The notes beneath the pieces are model-generated. The model worked only from the letters and a program-made list of their open reading frames with translations, did no database searches and was not told the DNA's origin. The position numbers and the translations under genes are program-made. A stretch of 64,000 bases of DNA from Chitinophagaceae bacterium (GTDB lineage Bacteria; Bacteroidota; Bacteroidia; Chitinophagales; Chitinophagaceae), in contig JADJBP010000004.1 of assembly GCA_016703625.1 (NCBI GenBank), positions 186,001 through 250,000 on the forward strand. Direction: 5' to 3'. Of the stretch, positions 8,423 through 18,066 are shown piece after piece (position 1 is the first letter of the stretch; each line of letters opens with the position of its first letter).

Positions 8423-10822
8423 TTATGTTAATGCCAGTTCAAGTACCTGCTGCATCGTTTTTACATAATGAAATTTTATGCCTTTAATGTACAGGGGGTT
8501 TATTTCCGTTACATCCTTTTCATTTTGCCAGCACATGATGATCTCTTTTAAACCGGCCCTGCGTGCGGCCAATACTTTTTCTTTAATACCACCCACCGGC
8601 AAAACCTGCCCACGTAACGTGATCTCACCGGTCATGGCTAAATAGGGTTTTATTTTACGGCCGGTAAAAGCGCTTGCCAGTGCCGACAGCATGGTGATGC
8701 CTGCACTGGGGCCGTCCTTTGGCACAGCGCCTTCGGGCACGTGTATATGAATATCTTTTTTATTGAATTCTTCCGGGGCAATATTCACTTTTTTACAATT
8801 TGCTTCCAGGTAGGTGAGGGCAGTACTGGCGCTTTCCTTCATCACATTGCCCAGGTTACCGGTGAGCTTTAATTCACCCTTGCCATCGCTGAGCTGTGTT
8901 TCTATGAATAAAATATCACCGCCCACATAGGTCCAGGCTAAACCAACAGCCACACCGGGCATATTGGCGATCTTATACAGGTCGTTGCTGTATTTGGGTT
9001 TGCCCAGTATTTTTTCCACATCATTGCTGGTGATGGTGGCTTTCAGTTTTCCTTTGATCACAAATTCCTTTGCCTGGTACCTCATGATACTGGCCAGTTG
9101 CCTGTCCAGTTCCCTTACCCCGCTTTCCCGTGTATAATCCTGTATCATTTTTTCTAGTACCGTATCACTTAATTTGAACTGGTGGTTTGTAAGGCCATGC
9201 ATTTCTTTTTGCTTGGGTATTAAGTGGCGCTTGGCGATCTCTATCTTTTCTTCCACGGCATAGCCACTCAGGTCAATGATCTCCAGCCTGTCACGCAATG
9301 CAGCAGGAATATTGCTGAGGTTATTGGCTGTTGCAATAAATAAAACCTTGCTCAGGTCATATTCCAGCTCCAGGTAATTATCATAAAAGGTATTGTTCTG
9401 TTCGGGATCCAGTACTTCCAGCAAAGCTGAAGACGGGTCGCCGCGATGATCGCTGCCCACTTTATCGATCTCATCCAGTATCATCACCGGGTTGCTTGAT
9501 TTTACTTTTCGGATGGATTGTAAAATCTGGCCGGGCATAGCGCCGATATAGGTTTTGCGGTGGCCGCGTATCTCACTTTCATCATGCAAACCTCCAAGGC
9601 TCACCCGTACATATTTTCTTTGTATGGCTGCGGCAATACTTTTACCCAGGCTGGTCTTACCAATTCCGGGAGGGCCTAAAAAACAAAGTATGGGCGATTT
9701 CATATCGCCTTTTAATTTTAAAACGGCCAGGTATTCCAAAATGCGTTCTTTGATCTTCTGCATACCATAATGATCCTGGTCAAGCACTTTTTTTGCTTTT
9801 TTCAGGTCATATGAATCTTCAGTGTATTCGTCCCAGGGCAGGTCAAGCATCAGGTCAAGGTGATTATACACCACCGAATAATCGGGTGTGGTAGGATGCA
9901 TCCGTTCCAGTTTTTCGGCCCCCTTGGTAAACATTTCTTTGGCAGCCGTCGGCCATTTTTTGGTTTCGGCTTTTTTCAGCATCTCTTTTACTTCAGCCAC
10001 ATTATCGCCACCCAGTTCATCCTTGATGGCTTTCATCTGCTGCTGTAAAAAATATTCACGCTGCTGTTTATCCAGTTCGGCCCTGGTTTTATTGGTTACC
10101 TTATTTTTCAGTTCGGTGTACTGCAGTTCGGTCTGCATTAAATTCATCAGCAGTTCGGCCCTTGCTTTAATATTGCTGATCTCCAGCAGGCGTTGCTTGT
10201 CTTTGATATCGCTGTTTAAATTGCTGCTTACAAAATGGATCAGGAACGAAGGGTTCTCAATATTTTTTAAGATGATGGCTGCTTCGCTGGGCAGGTTGGG
10301 GGAGAGGTTGATGATCTGCCCGGCCAGGTCCTTGATACTTCCGATCATGGCATCAAAATCAGGATCGTCTTTTAAGACCTCGTCGGATAACACCGTTATC
10401 TTAGCTTTAAAATACGGATCATCTGAAGTGATCTCATCGATCTTGCAACGCTTACGTCCCTGTATGATGATGGTTGTTCCGCCATCTGGCATCTTGATCA
10501 GCTTGGCAATTTTTGCAACTGTACCAATATCTTCCAGGTCGCTCACCGTTGGTTCTTCCACGGTACTGTCTTTTTGCGCTACCACACCAATCAATTTGTC
10601 AGTCTTGTATGCATCATTTACCGCTTTTATACTCTTATCCCTGCCTACAGTTATGGGAATTACTACCCCCGGGAAGAGCACGGTATTTCTTAAAGCTAAA
10701 ATAGGGATATTGTCCGGAATCACCTGATCATCAGCACTTCCGTCATCTTCTTCATTCAATGGAATGATCGGCATAAACTCCATTTCATCCTCGTGTCCCT
10801 GTAAATAAAATTTATCATTCAT
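8423..10822 (-). CDS. lon: ATP-dependent protease Lon
   Basis: This intact 799-residue Lon has the full domain order. The N-terminal substrate-binding domain covers about residues 30-230. A coiled-coil linker (NKTRAELDKQQREYFLQQQ) follows. The AAA+ domain has Walker A GPPGIGKT near residue 384 and Walker B MILDEIDK. The C-terminal protease domain has the catalytic Ser in DGPSAGIT near residue 705 and the catalytic Lys in PVGGIKEK near residue 745. It degrades misfolded and regulatory proteins in the cytoplasm. It appears monocistronic. It is the longest gene near here without a frameshift, which shows the frame breaks elsewhere are sporadic. Confidence 0.98.
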   Translation of the reverse strand: MNDKFYLQGHEDEMEFMPIIPLNEEDDGSADDQVIPDNIPILALRNTVLFPGVVIPITVGRDKSIKAVNDAYKTDKLIGVVAQKDSTVEEPTVSDLEDIGTVAKIAKLIKMPDGGTTIIIQGRKRCKIDEITSDDPYFKAKITVLSDEVLKDDPDFDAMIGSIKDLAGQIINLSPNLPSEAAIILKNIENPSFLIHFVSSNLNSDIKDKQRLLEISNIKARAELLMNLMQTELQYTELKNKVTNKTRAELDKQQREYFLQQQMKAIKDELGGDNVAEVKEMLKKAETKKWPTAAKEMFTKGAEKLERMHPTTPDYSVVYNHLDLMLDLPWDEYTEDSYDLKKAKKVLDQDHYGMQKIKERILEYLAVLKLKGDMKSPILCFLGPPGIGKTSLGKSIAAAIQRKYVRVSLGGLHDESEIRGHRKTYIGAMPGQILQSIRKVKSSNPVMILDEIDKVGSDHRGDPSSALLEVLDPEQNNTFYDNYLELEYDLSKVLFIATANNLSNIPAALRDRLEIIDLSGYAVEEKIEIAKRHLIPKQKEMHGLTNHQFKLSDTVLEKMIQDYTRESGVRELDRQLASIMRYQAKEFVIKGKLKATITSNDVEKILGKPKYSNDLYKIANMPGVAVGLAWTYVGGDILFIETQLSDGKGELKLTGNLGNVMKESASTALTYLEANCKKVNIAPEEFNKKDIHIHVPEGAVPKDGPSAGITMLSALASAFTGRKIKPYLAMTGEITLRGQVLPVGGIKEKVLAARRAGLKEIIMCWQNEKDVTEINPLYIKGIKFHYVKTMQQVLELALT

Positions 10823-11013
10823 AAGTTTCTCAATATATGGTCAAAATGTCAAAGCACACTGTTAATTGTTTGTTTTTTGTGTGGGGTAGTATATGGACAA
10901 GATTAATGCCGAAAAGGATTTTTGATTGTAGATTGACAATTTTAGATTTGGAATATGCGGATCCTTTTTAAAATAATATGCAATTATCTGGATTGATGCT
11001 TAACGATATATCA

Positions 11014-11040
11014 CAAATCTAAAATCTAAAATCTAAAATT
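11014..11040. repeat. AATCTAAA tandem repeat
   Basis: Three to four consecutive AAATCTAA units lie just before the cca promoter. Related words (TGTAGATTGACAATTTTAGATTTGG) occur in opposite sense at 10925-10950. The rest of the lon-cca gap shows nothing else. Confidence 0.7.
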
Positions 11041-11046
11041 CCCCTT

Positions 11047-11054
11047 TACTTTTG
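11047..11054 (+). promoter_or_regulatory. -7 promoter box of cca
   Basis: TACTTTTG matches TAnnTTTG exactly, but its last base is only six bases before the cca ATG at 11061. Transcription would start at or within a few bases of the start codon, suggesting a leaderless or nearly leaderless mRNA. Confidence 0.5.
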
Positions 11055-11060
11055 CTATCC

Positions 11061-12481
11061 ATGTATATAAAATGCAACGATAAAGAACTGGAAGTATTAC
11101 AAAAAATTGCGCTTTCTGCCGAAGAACTCGGTATGCCCAGTTATTTGATCGGTGGTTTTGTAAGGGATAAGATATTGGGAAGAGAAACTAAGGACATGGA
11201 TATTGTATGCCTGGGTGATGGTATTGAACTGGCGGCTAAAGTTGCTGAAAAATTCGCTCCATAACCGGAGGTTAGTTTCTTTAAGAATTTCGGAACGGCT
11301 CAAATAAAGACAGGTGGATTTGAGATCGAATTCGTTGGCGCCCGCAAAGAAAGTTACAGCTATGACAGCCGTAAACCCGCTGTTGAGACCGGTACCCTGG
11401 AAGATGACCAGGACCGCCGTGATTTTACCATCAATGCCATGGCGATCAGTTTGAACAAAAATGACTTTGGCAATTTGGTTGACCCGTTTAACGGTATTAA
11501 AGACCTTGAATTAAAGAATATTCAAACGCCCCTGGCTCCTGCACAAACGTTCAGTGACGACCCCCTGCGGATGATGCGGGCAATTCGTTTTGCAGCACAG
11601 CTGAATTTTAAAATTCACCCCGAAACTTTTGCAGCCATTGGCGAAAATGCCGAACGCATTAAAATTGTGAGTGGAGAACGGATCGCAGATGAACTGAATA
11701 AAATACTGATGTGCAAAAAACCATCCATTGGGTTTGACCTGTTGTACAAAAGCGGGTTATTAAAAATAATTTTTCCGCAGATGGTTGAACTCGCCGGGGC
11801 CGAATATATAGATGGCATGGGGCATAAGGATAATTTTTACCATACCATACAGGTGGTGGATGCTATTGCCAAAAAACGGATGACCCCTGGCTGCGCTGGG
11901 CTGCGGTTTTGCATGATATTGCCAAGCCCGTTACCAAAAAGTTTGAGGAAGGCCATGGCTGGACCTTTCACGGGCATGAAGTGGTTGGCGGCCGTATGGT
12001 CCCTAAAATATTCACCCAGCTGAAACTTCCGCAAAATGAAAAAATGAAATTTGTGAGGAAGATGGTGGAACTGCATTTGCGCCCCATCAGTCTTACCAAA
12101 GAAAATATTACCGACAGCGCCATCCGCCGTTTATTATTTGATGCGGGTGAAGATATTGATGCATTGATGACCTTGTGCGAAGCAGACATCACCTCCAAAA
12201 ATAAGCATAAGGTAAAGCGCTTTTTGGAGAATTTTGAAATGGTGCGCCAACGTTGTGCCGAAGTGGAAGAAAAAGACCATTTGCGCAACTGGCAGCCACC
12301 CATTACCGGTGAAATGATCATGCAAACATTTAATTTGCAGCCTTGCCGGGCAGTTGGGGATATTAAAAATGCAATTCGTGAAGCCATCCTTGACGGGATC
12401 ATACCCAATGAATATGAAGCGGCCCACAGGTTTATGTTACTAAAAGCACAAGAATCAGGAATTTCTCCCGCTAATTCATAA
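11061..12481 (+). CDS. cca: CCA-adding tRNA nucleotidyltransferase with HD domain, one in-frame stop and one frameshift
   Basis: The corrected protein is about 473 residues. The nucleotidyltransferase head has YLIGGFVRDKILG and DMDIV (metal-binding Asp pair), then RRDFTINAMA. A tRNA-binding core with DDPLRMMRAIRFAAQ follows. The HD domain has HTIQVVDAIA, VLHDIAKP and FHGHEVVGG. It adds or repairs the 3' CCA of tRNAs, as needed by the tRNA-Lys gene here. Two defects are visible. A TAA at 11262-11264 sits in frame where FAP-x-PEVSFFKNFGT is expected. The A-run 11871-11876 is one base short; seven A's give AIAKKTDDPWLRWAAVLHDIAKP. I chose the ATG at 11061 over an upstream in-frame TTG. Confidence 0.93.
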
Positions 12482-12506
12482 TTCTTAGTTCTTAATTCTT
12501 AATTTT
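12477..12506. repeat. ATTCTTA short-period repeat
   Basis: Four degenerate ATTCTTA/GTTCTTA units fill the short gap between cca and the next gene. They may be a remnant of a longer array like those at other gene ends in this window. Confidence 0.55.
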
Positions 12507-12511
12507 ACAAT

Positions 12512-13156
12512 ATGGCTATTTTACGATTCAGAATTTACTGGGAAGATGATGACAGTGTGTACAGGGATATTGCAATTAAACACAAACAGACTTTTTTAGA
12601 CCTGCACAGCAGCATTTTAAAAAGCTTCGAATTTGATTCGATGCACAAAGCAACTTTTTACCGCAGTAATGATAACTGGTTACGGGGAAGGGAAATATCG
12701 CTGGAAAGATATGACAAGGACTATAAGGTTGAACCGCTGATCATGTCCGAAACCATATTGGGTTCCGAGATCAGCAATCCAAATCAAAAATTCATTTACG
12801 AATATGATTTTAATAAGTTCTGGCATTTTATGGTAGAACTGATCACCGTAGATAAAGAAGAAAGCAGTAAACTTACTTACCCCTGCTGTATCCGTACCGA
12901 AGGCATTGCCCCCTCGCAATATGGTACAAAGGGCCTTGTGGACAGCCGCCTGGCAGAGATGGAAGAAAAATACGACCTGCGTCCTGAAGCGCTTGCTGAT
13001 GGATTCAGTGAAGAAGGAGAAGATGGCGATGGCGTGGAAGCGGATGGAGAAGAGGAAGCAACAGCTGATGAAGCGAATGATGGATTTTTAATGCTGTTCG
13101 GCGGTTTAAAACCTTTAAACAGTCTTACCAGGCCCAAAGTCCAGCCTTCATCCTAA
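12512..13156 (+). CDS. Plasmid pRiA4b ORF-3 family protein
   Basis: This 214-residue protein shows the family's signature: an N-terminal beta region (ILRFRIYWEDDDSVYRDI), the FLDLHSSILKSFEFD helix, the FYRSNDNW motif, YEYDFNKFWHF and YPCCIRTEGIAPSQYG. The last 60 residues are acidic and of low complexity (Glu, Asp and Gly rich), ending in an unremarkable tail. The family name comes from a plasmid but members are common on chromosomes; their function is unknown. The gene lies between cca and miaA, so it may share a transcript with tRNA-maturation genes. Confidence 0.8.
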   Translation: MAILRFRIYWEDDDSVYRDIAIKHKQTFLDLHSSILKSFEFDSMHKATFYRSNDNWLRGREISLERYDKDYKVEPLIMSETILGSEISNPNQKFIYEYDFNKFWHFMVELITVDKEESSKLTYPCCIRTEGIAPSQYGTKGLVDSRLAEMEEKYDLRPEALADGFSEEGEDGDGVEADGEEEATADEANDGFLMLFGGLKPLNSLTRPKVQPSS

Positions 13157-13208
13157 AACATTTTTTAAAAGTCATTATCCTTTTAAATCAATCTTAAAAC
13201 GACAACAA

Positions 13209-14107
13209 ATGAAAAAGACCTGCATCGTCATTGTTGGCCCTACCGCAGTAGGCAAAACTTCCCTTGCTGTTCAAACAGCCCTTCATTTTAATACAGCAAT
13301 CATTTCGGCCGACAGCCGCCAGTGTTTTACCGAACTGAATATTGGTGTGGCCAAGCCTTCAGCTGAAGAACTGCAAATGGTAAAACATCATTTCATCAGT
13401 TCACATTCCATACAGGACGGGATGAACACGGCCGTATTTGAGCAGTATGCATTAACGAAAGCTCATGAAATTTTTAAACATCATGATGTGGCTGTAGTGG
13501 TTGGTGGTACAGGCCTGTATGTAAAAACATTTTGCCAGGGTATTGATGAAGTGCCTGTTGTTGATGAAAAGATCCGAAAAAAAATAAACGCCGAATTTGA
13601 ATGGGAGGGACTGGAATGGTTGCAGAAAGAAGTGGAGAAAAATGACCCCCTTTATTATGCCAGGGGCGAAATAAAAAACCCCCACCGTTTGTTGCGTGCA
13701 CTGGAAGTAAAATTATCTACAGGTAAATCCCTCATCGAATTTCAAACACAGGAAAAAAAGCACCGTGATTTTAATATTATAAAGATAGGTTTGGAAATAC
13801 CCAAAGAACAACTGCATAAAAATATCAACAGCAGGGTAGATGCCATGATGAAGGCCGGACTCCTGGATGAAGTAAAAAAACTGCTCCCTTTAAAAAATTA
13901 AATGCATTGCAAACTGTAGGCTACCGCGAACTGTTTGGCCACCTGGCCGGCGACCTTTTATTGGAAGACGCAGTAGAGATCATTAAAATAAATACCCGTC
14001 AATATGCCAAACGGCAGATGACCTGGTTTAAAAAGGATGAAGGAGTATTGTGGTGTGAACCGGATTTTGAGAAATTGCTGGAATTGATCAAAAATGCGGG
14101 TTTGTAA
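13209..14107 (+). CDS. miaA: tRNA dimethylallyltransferase MiaA, one frameshift
   Basis: The corrected protein is 299 residues, normal for MiaA. It has the P-loop GPTAVGKTSLA at residues 9-19, the substrate motif SADSRQCFTELNIG, GGTGLYVKTFCQG, and at the end TVGYRELFGHL and INTRQYAKRQMTWF (tRNA-contact region). It transfers a dimethylallyl group to adenosine 37 of tRNAs reading U-starting codons. The frame breaks at the A-run 13892-13897. A seventh A turns LPLKN-stop into LPLKKLNALQTVGYRELF and joins the two parts. Confidence 0.95.
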
Positions 14108-14120
14108 ATCTGCAGGTGTT

Positions 14121-14203
14121 ATTTTGCCAGGTTTTGAGACTAAGTCTCAAAACCACTACATCCCTGTCTGCCGACAGGCAGGCTCGTCAGAGATGAGGAC
14201 GAG
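14121..14203. repeat. Dispersed GAGACTAAGTCTC palindrome repeat, copy A
   Basis: A perfect stem GTTTTGAGAC-TAA-GTCTCAAAAC (14131-14153) is followed by ACATCCCTGTC and a second small hairpin (CTGTC/GACAG), ending GATGAGGACGAG. Related copies lie at 54011-54086 and 56251-56302. It starts 13 bases after the miaA stop. The rest of the 296-base miaA-katG gap shows no gene or clear promoter. Confidence 0.8.
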
Positions 14204-14403
14204 CGTCCAGCTAAAAAGGATTTTCACGCCTCTAAACAATCCATCACTTTTCATGTTTTACAATGGCTGGATAACAACCAGGGTCACAGTTGTTTTTCAT
14301 GATGGGAATCATTAAAAAACTGACCGGAACACCGGCTTTCTGTCATGGTATAAATAACAATTCACGTAACTTTATAGCTGAAAACAATTAAATATATACA
14401 CAT

Positions 14404-16652
14404 ATGGAAAGTAACCAAAGCCCTGACACACCTGTGTTAGATGTTAACGCAGAAATTGCAGAATCTAAATGCCCTTTTTCGGGCAGCGTACTAAAACAAA
14501 GTGCCGGTGCAGGACCTAAAAACCGTGACTGGTGGCCCAACCTGTTAAAATTAAATATCCTCCGTCAACACACACCCGGGTCAAACCCGATGGGCGGGGA
14601 GTTCAACTATGCACAAGAATTTAAGTCCCTCGACCTGGATGCCGTGAAGAAAGACCTGTTTGACCTGATGACCAGGTCACAGGACTGGTGGCCGGCCGAT
14701 TATGGCCATTATGGCCCCTTCTTTATACGGATGGCATGGCACAGCGCCGGCACGTACCGCATTGCAGATGGCCGTGGAGGAGCAGGTTCAGGCACACAAC
14801 GTTTTGCGCCGCTCAACAGCTGGCCTGATAATGCAAACCTCGATAAGGCACGCCTGCTGCTATGGCCGATCAAGCAGAAATATGGTAAGAAAATTTCCTG
14901 GGCCGACCTGATGATCCTTGCCGGGAACTGTGCCCTTGAATCAATGGGTTTCAAGACCTTTGGTTTTGGCGGCGGGCGGGAGGATGTTTGGGAGCCTGAA
15001 GAAGATATTTACTGGGGACCTGAATCGGAGTGGCTGGGCGACAAGCGTTATAGCGGCGACCGCGACCTGGAGAACCCGCTTGCAGCCGTTCAGATGGGAC
15101 TTATTTATGTGAACCCGGAAGGGCCTAACGGCAACCCTGACCCGATTGCAGCAGCCCGTGATATAAGGGAAACCTTTGCACGCATGGCCATGAACGATGA
15201 AGAAACCGTTGCACTGATTGCAGGTGGGCATAGCTTTGGTAAAACCCATGGAGCTGCCGACCCGGGTAAATATGTTGGGAAGGAACCGGCAGCCGCAGGC
15301 ATTGAAGAACAGGGCCTTGGCTGGAAAAATACATTTGGCAGCGGGCATGGCGCCGATACGATCACCAGCGGACTGGAAGGAGCCTGGACCACCACGCCAA
15401 CCATGTGGAGCAATAATTTCTTCTGGAACCTGTTTGGTTATGAATGGGAACTCACCAAAGCCCTGCCGGTGCACACCAATGGAAGCCGAAGAGAGCACAG
15501 GAGAAGGGCTCGTACCGGATGCACATGACCCGTCAAAGCGACATGCACCATTCATGCTCACCACAGATCTTGCTTTGAAGGAAGACCCTGCGTACGAAAA
15601 GATATCAAGGCGCTTCTTTGAGCACCCGGATGAATTTGCAGACGCATTTTCCCGTGCATGGTACAAACTAACCCACAGGGATATGGGGCCAATTGCACGT
15701 TATCTCGGTCCGGAAGTACCAAAAGAAGAACTGATATGGCAGGACCCCATTCCAACTGTTACGCATAAACTCATTGATGAAAATGATATGGTTGCACTGA
15801 AGGCTGCCATACTGGCTTCAGGTCTTACAGTATCCCAATTGGTATCAACAGCCTGGGCTTCGGCATCCACTTTCCGGGGTTCCGATAAACGCGGAGGCGC
15901 AAATGGTGCCCGTATCCGCCTGGCCCCGCAAAATGAATGGGAAGTGAACAACCCTGCCCAACTGGCGACCGTTTTAAATAAACTGTCAGACATTCAAAAA
16001 AGAATTCAACAGCGCCCAATCCGGTGGTAAGATGGTTTCAATGGCCGACCTTATCATACTGGGAGGATGTGCCGCTGTGGAAAAAGCCGCCAAAGCTGCC
16101 GGGCATAATATAACAGTGCCGTTCAAACCCGGACGTGCAGACGCACTACCTGAACAAACCGATGTAGAATCATTTGCCCCACTGGAGCCCGTTGCAGATG
16201 GTTTCCGCAATTACCTGGATGCAAGACGAGCGGTTGCAAGTTCAGAAGAACTGTTGGTAGATAAAGCGCAACTGCTTACCCTCACCGCACCTGAACTCAC
16301 CGTGCTGGTAGCCGGTATGCGGGTACTCAATACCAATTTCGACGGCTCAGCACATGGCATGTTTACAAAAACACCGGAAGCGCTCACCAATGATTTCTTT
16401 GTGAACCTGCTTGATCTTGCCACCACCTGGAAAGCAGCTGATAAGGTACAACAGGGATTTATCGGCACTGATCGTGCAACCGGTGCAGTTAAATGGACGG
16501 CCACACGTGCAGACCTGGTATTTGGTTCCAACTCTGAACTGCGGGCCATTGCCGAAGTGTATGCCAGTGATGATGCCAAAGAGAAATTTGTGAGTGATTT
16601 CGTGGCTGCATGGAATAAAGTGATGAACCTGGATCGTTTTGATTTGGGTTGA
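14404..16652 (+). CDS. katG: Catalase-peroxidase KatG, three frameshifts
   Basis: The corrected protein is 749 residues, full length for KatG. The distal haem pocket is Arg109, Trp112 and His113 in FIRMAWHSAGTYR. Tyr235 (LIYVNPEG) and Met261 (ARMAMNDEE) complete the Trp-Tyr-Met crosslink needed for catalase activity. The proximal His is His276 in AGGHSFGKTHG. The enzyme removes hydrogen peroxide and acts as a broad peroxidase. Three breaks occur: AAA at 15457-15459 should be four A's (ELTKSPAGAHQWKP), one base is missing near 15488-15492 (KESTGEGLVPDAHDP), and the A-run 15996-16001 has one A too many (DIQKEFNSAQSGGKMVS). With all active-site residues intact and the errors all simple, I regard the gene as functional. 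Confidence 0.96.
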
Positions 16653-16681
16653 AATCAATAAACCTAAATTAATAATTATTG

Positions 16682-16711
16682 AAGATGGTCCGGCAACGGG
16701 CCATCTTTTTC
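16682..16711 (+). terminator. Rho-independent terminator of katG
   Basis: AGATGGTCC pairs with GGGCCATCT (one G-T wobble) around a short loop and is followed by a T-run. It lies 30 bases after the katG stop. Confidence 0.85.
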
Positions 16712-16855
16712 GTATATCCTGTACTGAAAGGAGTTGAAAATACAAATTGTAAATCAATTTCGGGTATTTGGAAGGCAGGGTACTGATTGTTCGTTCAACC
16801 TTTCAGCAAAACTTTTGTTGACTGACTTATAAATACATCATTGGTTATTTATTAA

Positions 16856-17308
16856 TTAGTATAAAGTAATTGGCAATTCATATTGACGGCTGCCATCCTT
16901 AGCACTGGATTCAAATAAAATAAGCGTTAATGTTGAATGCTGACGCTGTTTTTGCACAGTAATGGTAAATTCAAATTTGCCCCATTCAGGTGCCCCGGCA
17001 TCAGTCATCTCGAAGCCTTTCTTTAGCTCATTGTGCCCGTCTTCCACAACCCAGTTAAAGTTTGCTTCGAAGATCTGGCCCTGCCCACGTATTACAAATG
17101 TATCCTGTCCGATCCTTTCCACGGTTACATCTTTAAAACGTTTATTAGCGTATATTTTGGGTAAAGGGGGTTCAGGCTCTGCTGGTTTTGTTACCTGGAG
17201 TGTTTCGGGAATGGTTTTTAAAGTATCAACATTTGTAGTTGTATTTGTTTGTTCGTTATTGTTGCATGCAACAAATATTATTAACGATATTAAAAATGTA
17301 TATCTCAT
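16856..17308 (-). CDS. Lipoprotein with Gmad2-like immunoglobulin domain
   Basis: This 150-residue protein has a lipoprotein signal (MRYTFLISLIIFVACNNN), a Thr- and Pro-rich linker to about residue 55, and then a beta domain. That domain (VIRGQGQIFEANFNWVVEDG, then MTDAGAPEWGKFEFTITV) resembles the Gmad2 immunoglobulin-like domain found in secreted and sporulation proteins. Here it is most likely an inner- or outer-membrane anchored lipoprotein of unknown role. The next minus-strand gene starts only 47 bases upstream of it in transcription order, so the two may be co-transcribed. Confidence 0.75.
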   Translation of the reverse strand: MRYTFLISLIIFVACNNNEQTNTTTNVDTLKTIPETLQVTKPAEPEPPLPKIYANKRFKDVTVERIGQDTFVIRGQGQIFEANFNWVVEDGHNELKKGFEMTDAGAPEWGKFEFTITVQKQRQHSTLTLILFESSAKDGSRQYELPITLY

Positions 17309-17355
17309 ATCTATATATTTTATTTTAATCTCAGTTCAATGTTAGCCGTGGTTTT

Positions 17356-17856
17356 TTAACTCTCCATGGTCATATAATCCAGGTTCCCGTTTTCATCGGT
17401 ATTGATTACAATTAAGTAATTGGTGATTTCCTGGCCAATTGAATAGTCAAAAATTGCGAATTGATCTTCACCTTCAGGGTATATACCTACACGTACGAGA
17501 TGTATTTTTTTAAGCAATTGCTTTTCGTGCTCTGAACTTTTACTGTTAATATCAATCAAGGTTGTTAGTTCATTTTCGCCCAGGTCCTCTAAATGATGTT
17601 GTACATAAAATTTTACTGTATCTCCTTCATCCTCATTGTAGTCATTGTCAATATACTTCCTGTTGTTGATGTCATGTATTCTGATATTGTCAATGAAATC
17701 TTTAACTATTGCCAGCTTTTCAGGATCAATAGTTTTGTTTCCGAAATTTAAGTCTATTTGAATTTTTGTACCATTAAAATCGGTTTCAGTATCATAATAC
17801 TCATCCAGCGATGTATGATCAAGTGGCCCAAAATGAGGCATTATATATGTTGCCAT
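17356..17856 (-). CDS. DUF2004-like cytoplasmic protein
   Basis: This 166-residue acidic protein has no signal or membrane segment. The start (YIMPHFGPLDHTSLDEYY) and the middle (VKFYVQHHLEDLG, then VGIYPEG) resemble DUF2004 proteins, which often sit in toxin-immunity or lone contexts. I assign the family with moderate trust. It lies upstream of a Gmad2-like lipoprotein gene on the same strand. Function unknown. Confidence 0.65.
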   Translation of the reverse strand: MATYIMPHFGPLDHTSLDEYYDTETDFNGTKIQIDLNFGNKTIDPEKLAIVKDFIDNIRIHDINNRKYIDNDYNEDEGDTVKFYVQHHLEDLGENELTTLIDINSKSSEHEKQLLKKIHLVRVGIYPEGEDQFAIFDYSIGQEITNYLIVINTDENGNLDYMTMES

Positions 17857-18013
17857 TAAAAATAAAATTTAAATTTATATAACGTTTCTGTAAAATCACA
17901 GCTAACTCAAAAATACTCGAAAGTTTTATGGGTTCAATATGAAATAAGACCAACTCTTTACTGAAAAACCTAAGTTATTTTCTTAAAAATTACCACGCCA
18001 AAACAATTCAACC

Positions 18014-18044
18014 AAAAAAAACGCCCCGAAAAAATTTCCGGGGC
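18014..18044 (-). terminator. Rho-independent terminator of the OmpP1-like gene
   Basis: On the minus strand GCCCCG and CGGGGC arms (18023-18028, 18039-18044) are followed by a run of eight T's, about 23 bases after the stop of the porin gene. Confidence 0.85.
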
Positions 18045-18066
18045 ATCCATAAGCACTTAATCCTGG

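Noticed and set aside
9888..10727. 279-codon plus-strand frame inside lon
   Set aside because: It is fully antisense to the conserved N-terminal half of Lon, and its composition (Ser/Leu-rich) is that of a shadow frame.
12512..13156. Mobile element because of the pRiA4b family name
   Set aside because: No transposase, terminal repeats or target duplication is visible, and the family is common on chromosomes.
14941..15666. 241-codon minus-strand frame inside katG
   Set aside because: It is antisense to the haem-binding region and has no motif or start context.
15218..16030. Programmed frameshifting as the reason for split katG, miaA and cca
   Set aside because: There is no slippery heptamer with a downstream pseudoknot, the breaks are in different places in each gene, and both plus- and minus-one changes are needed. 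Homopolymer length errors explain all of them.
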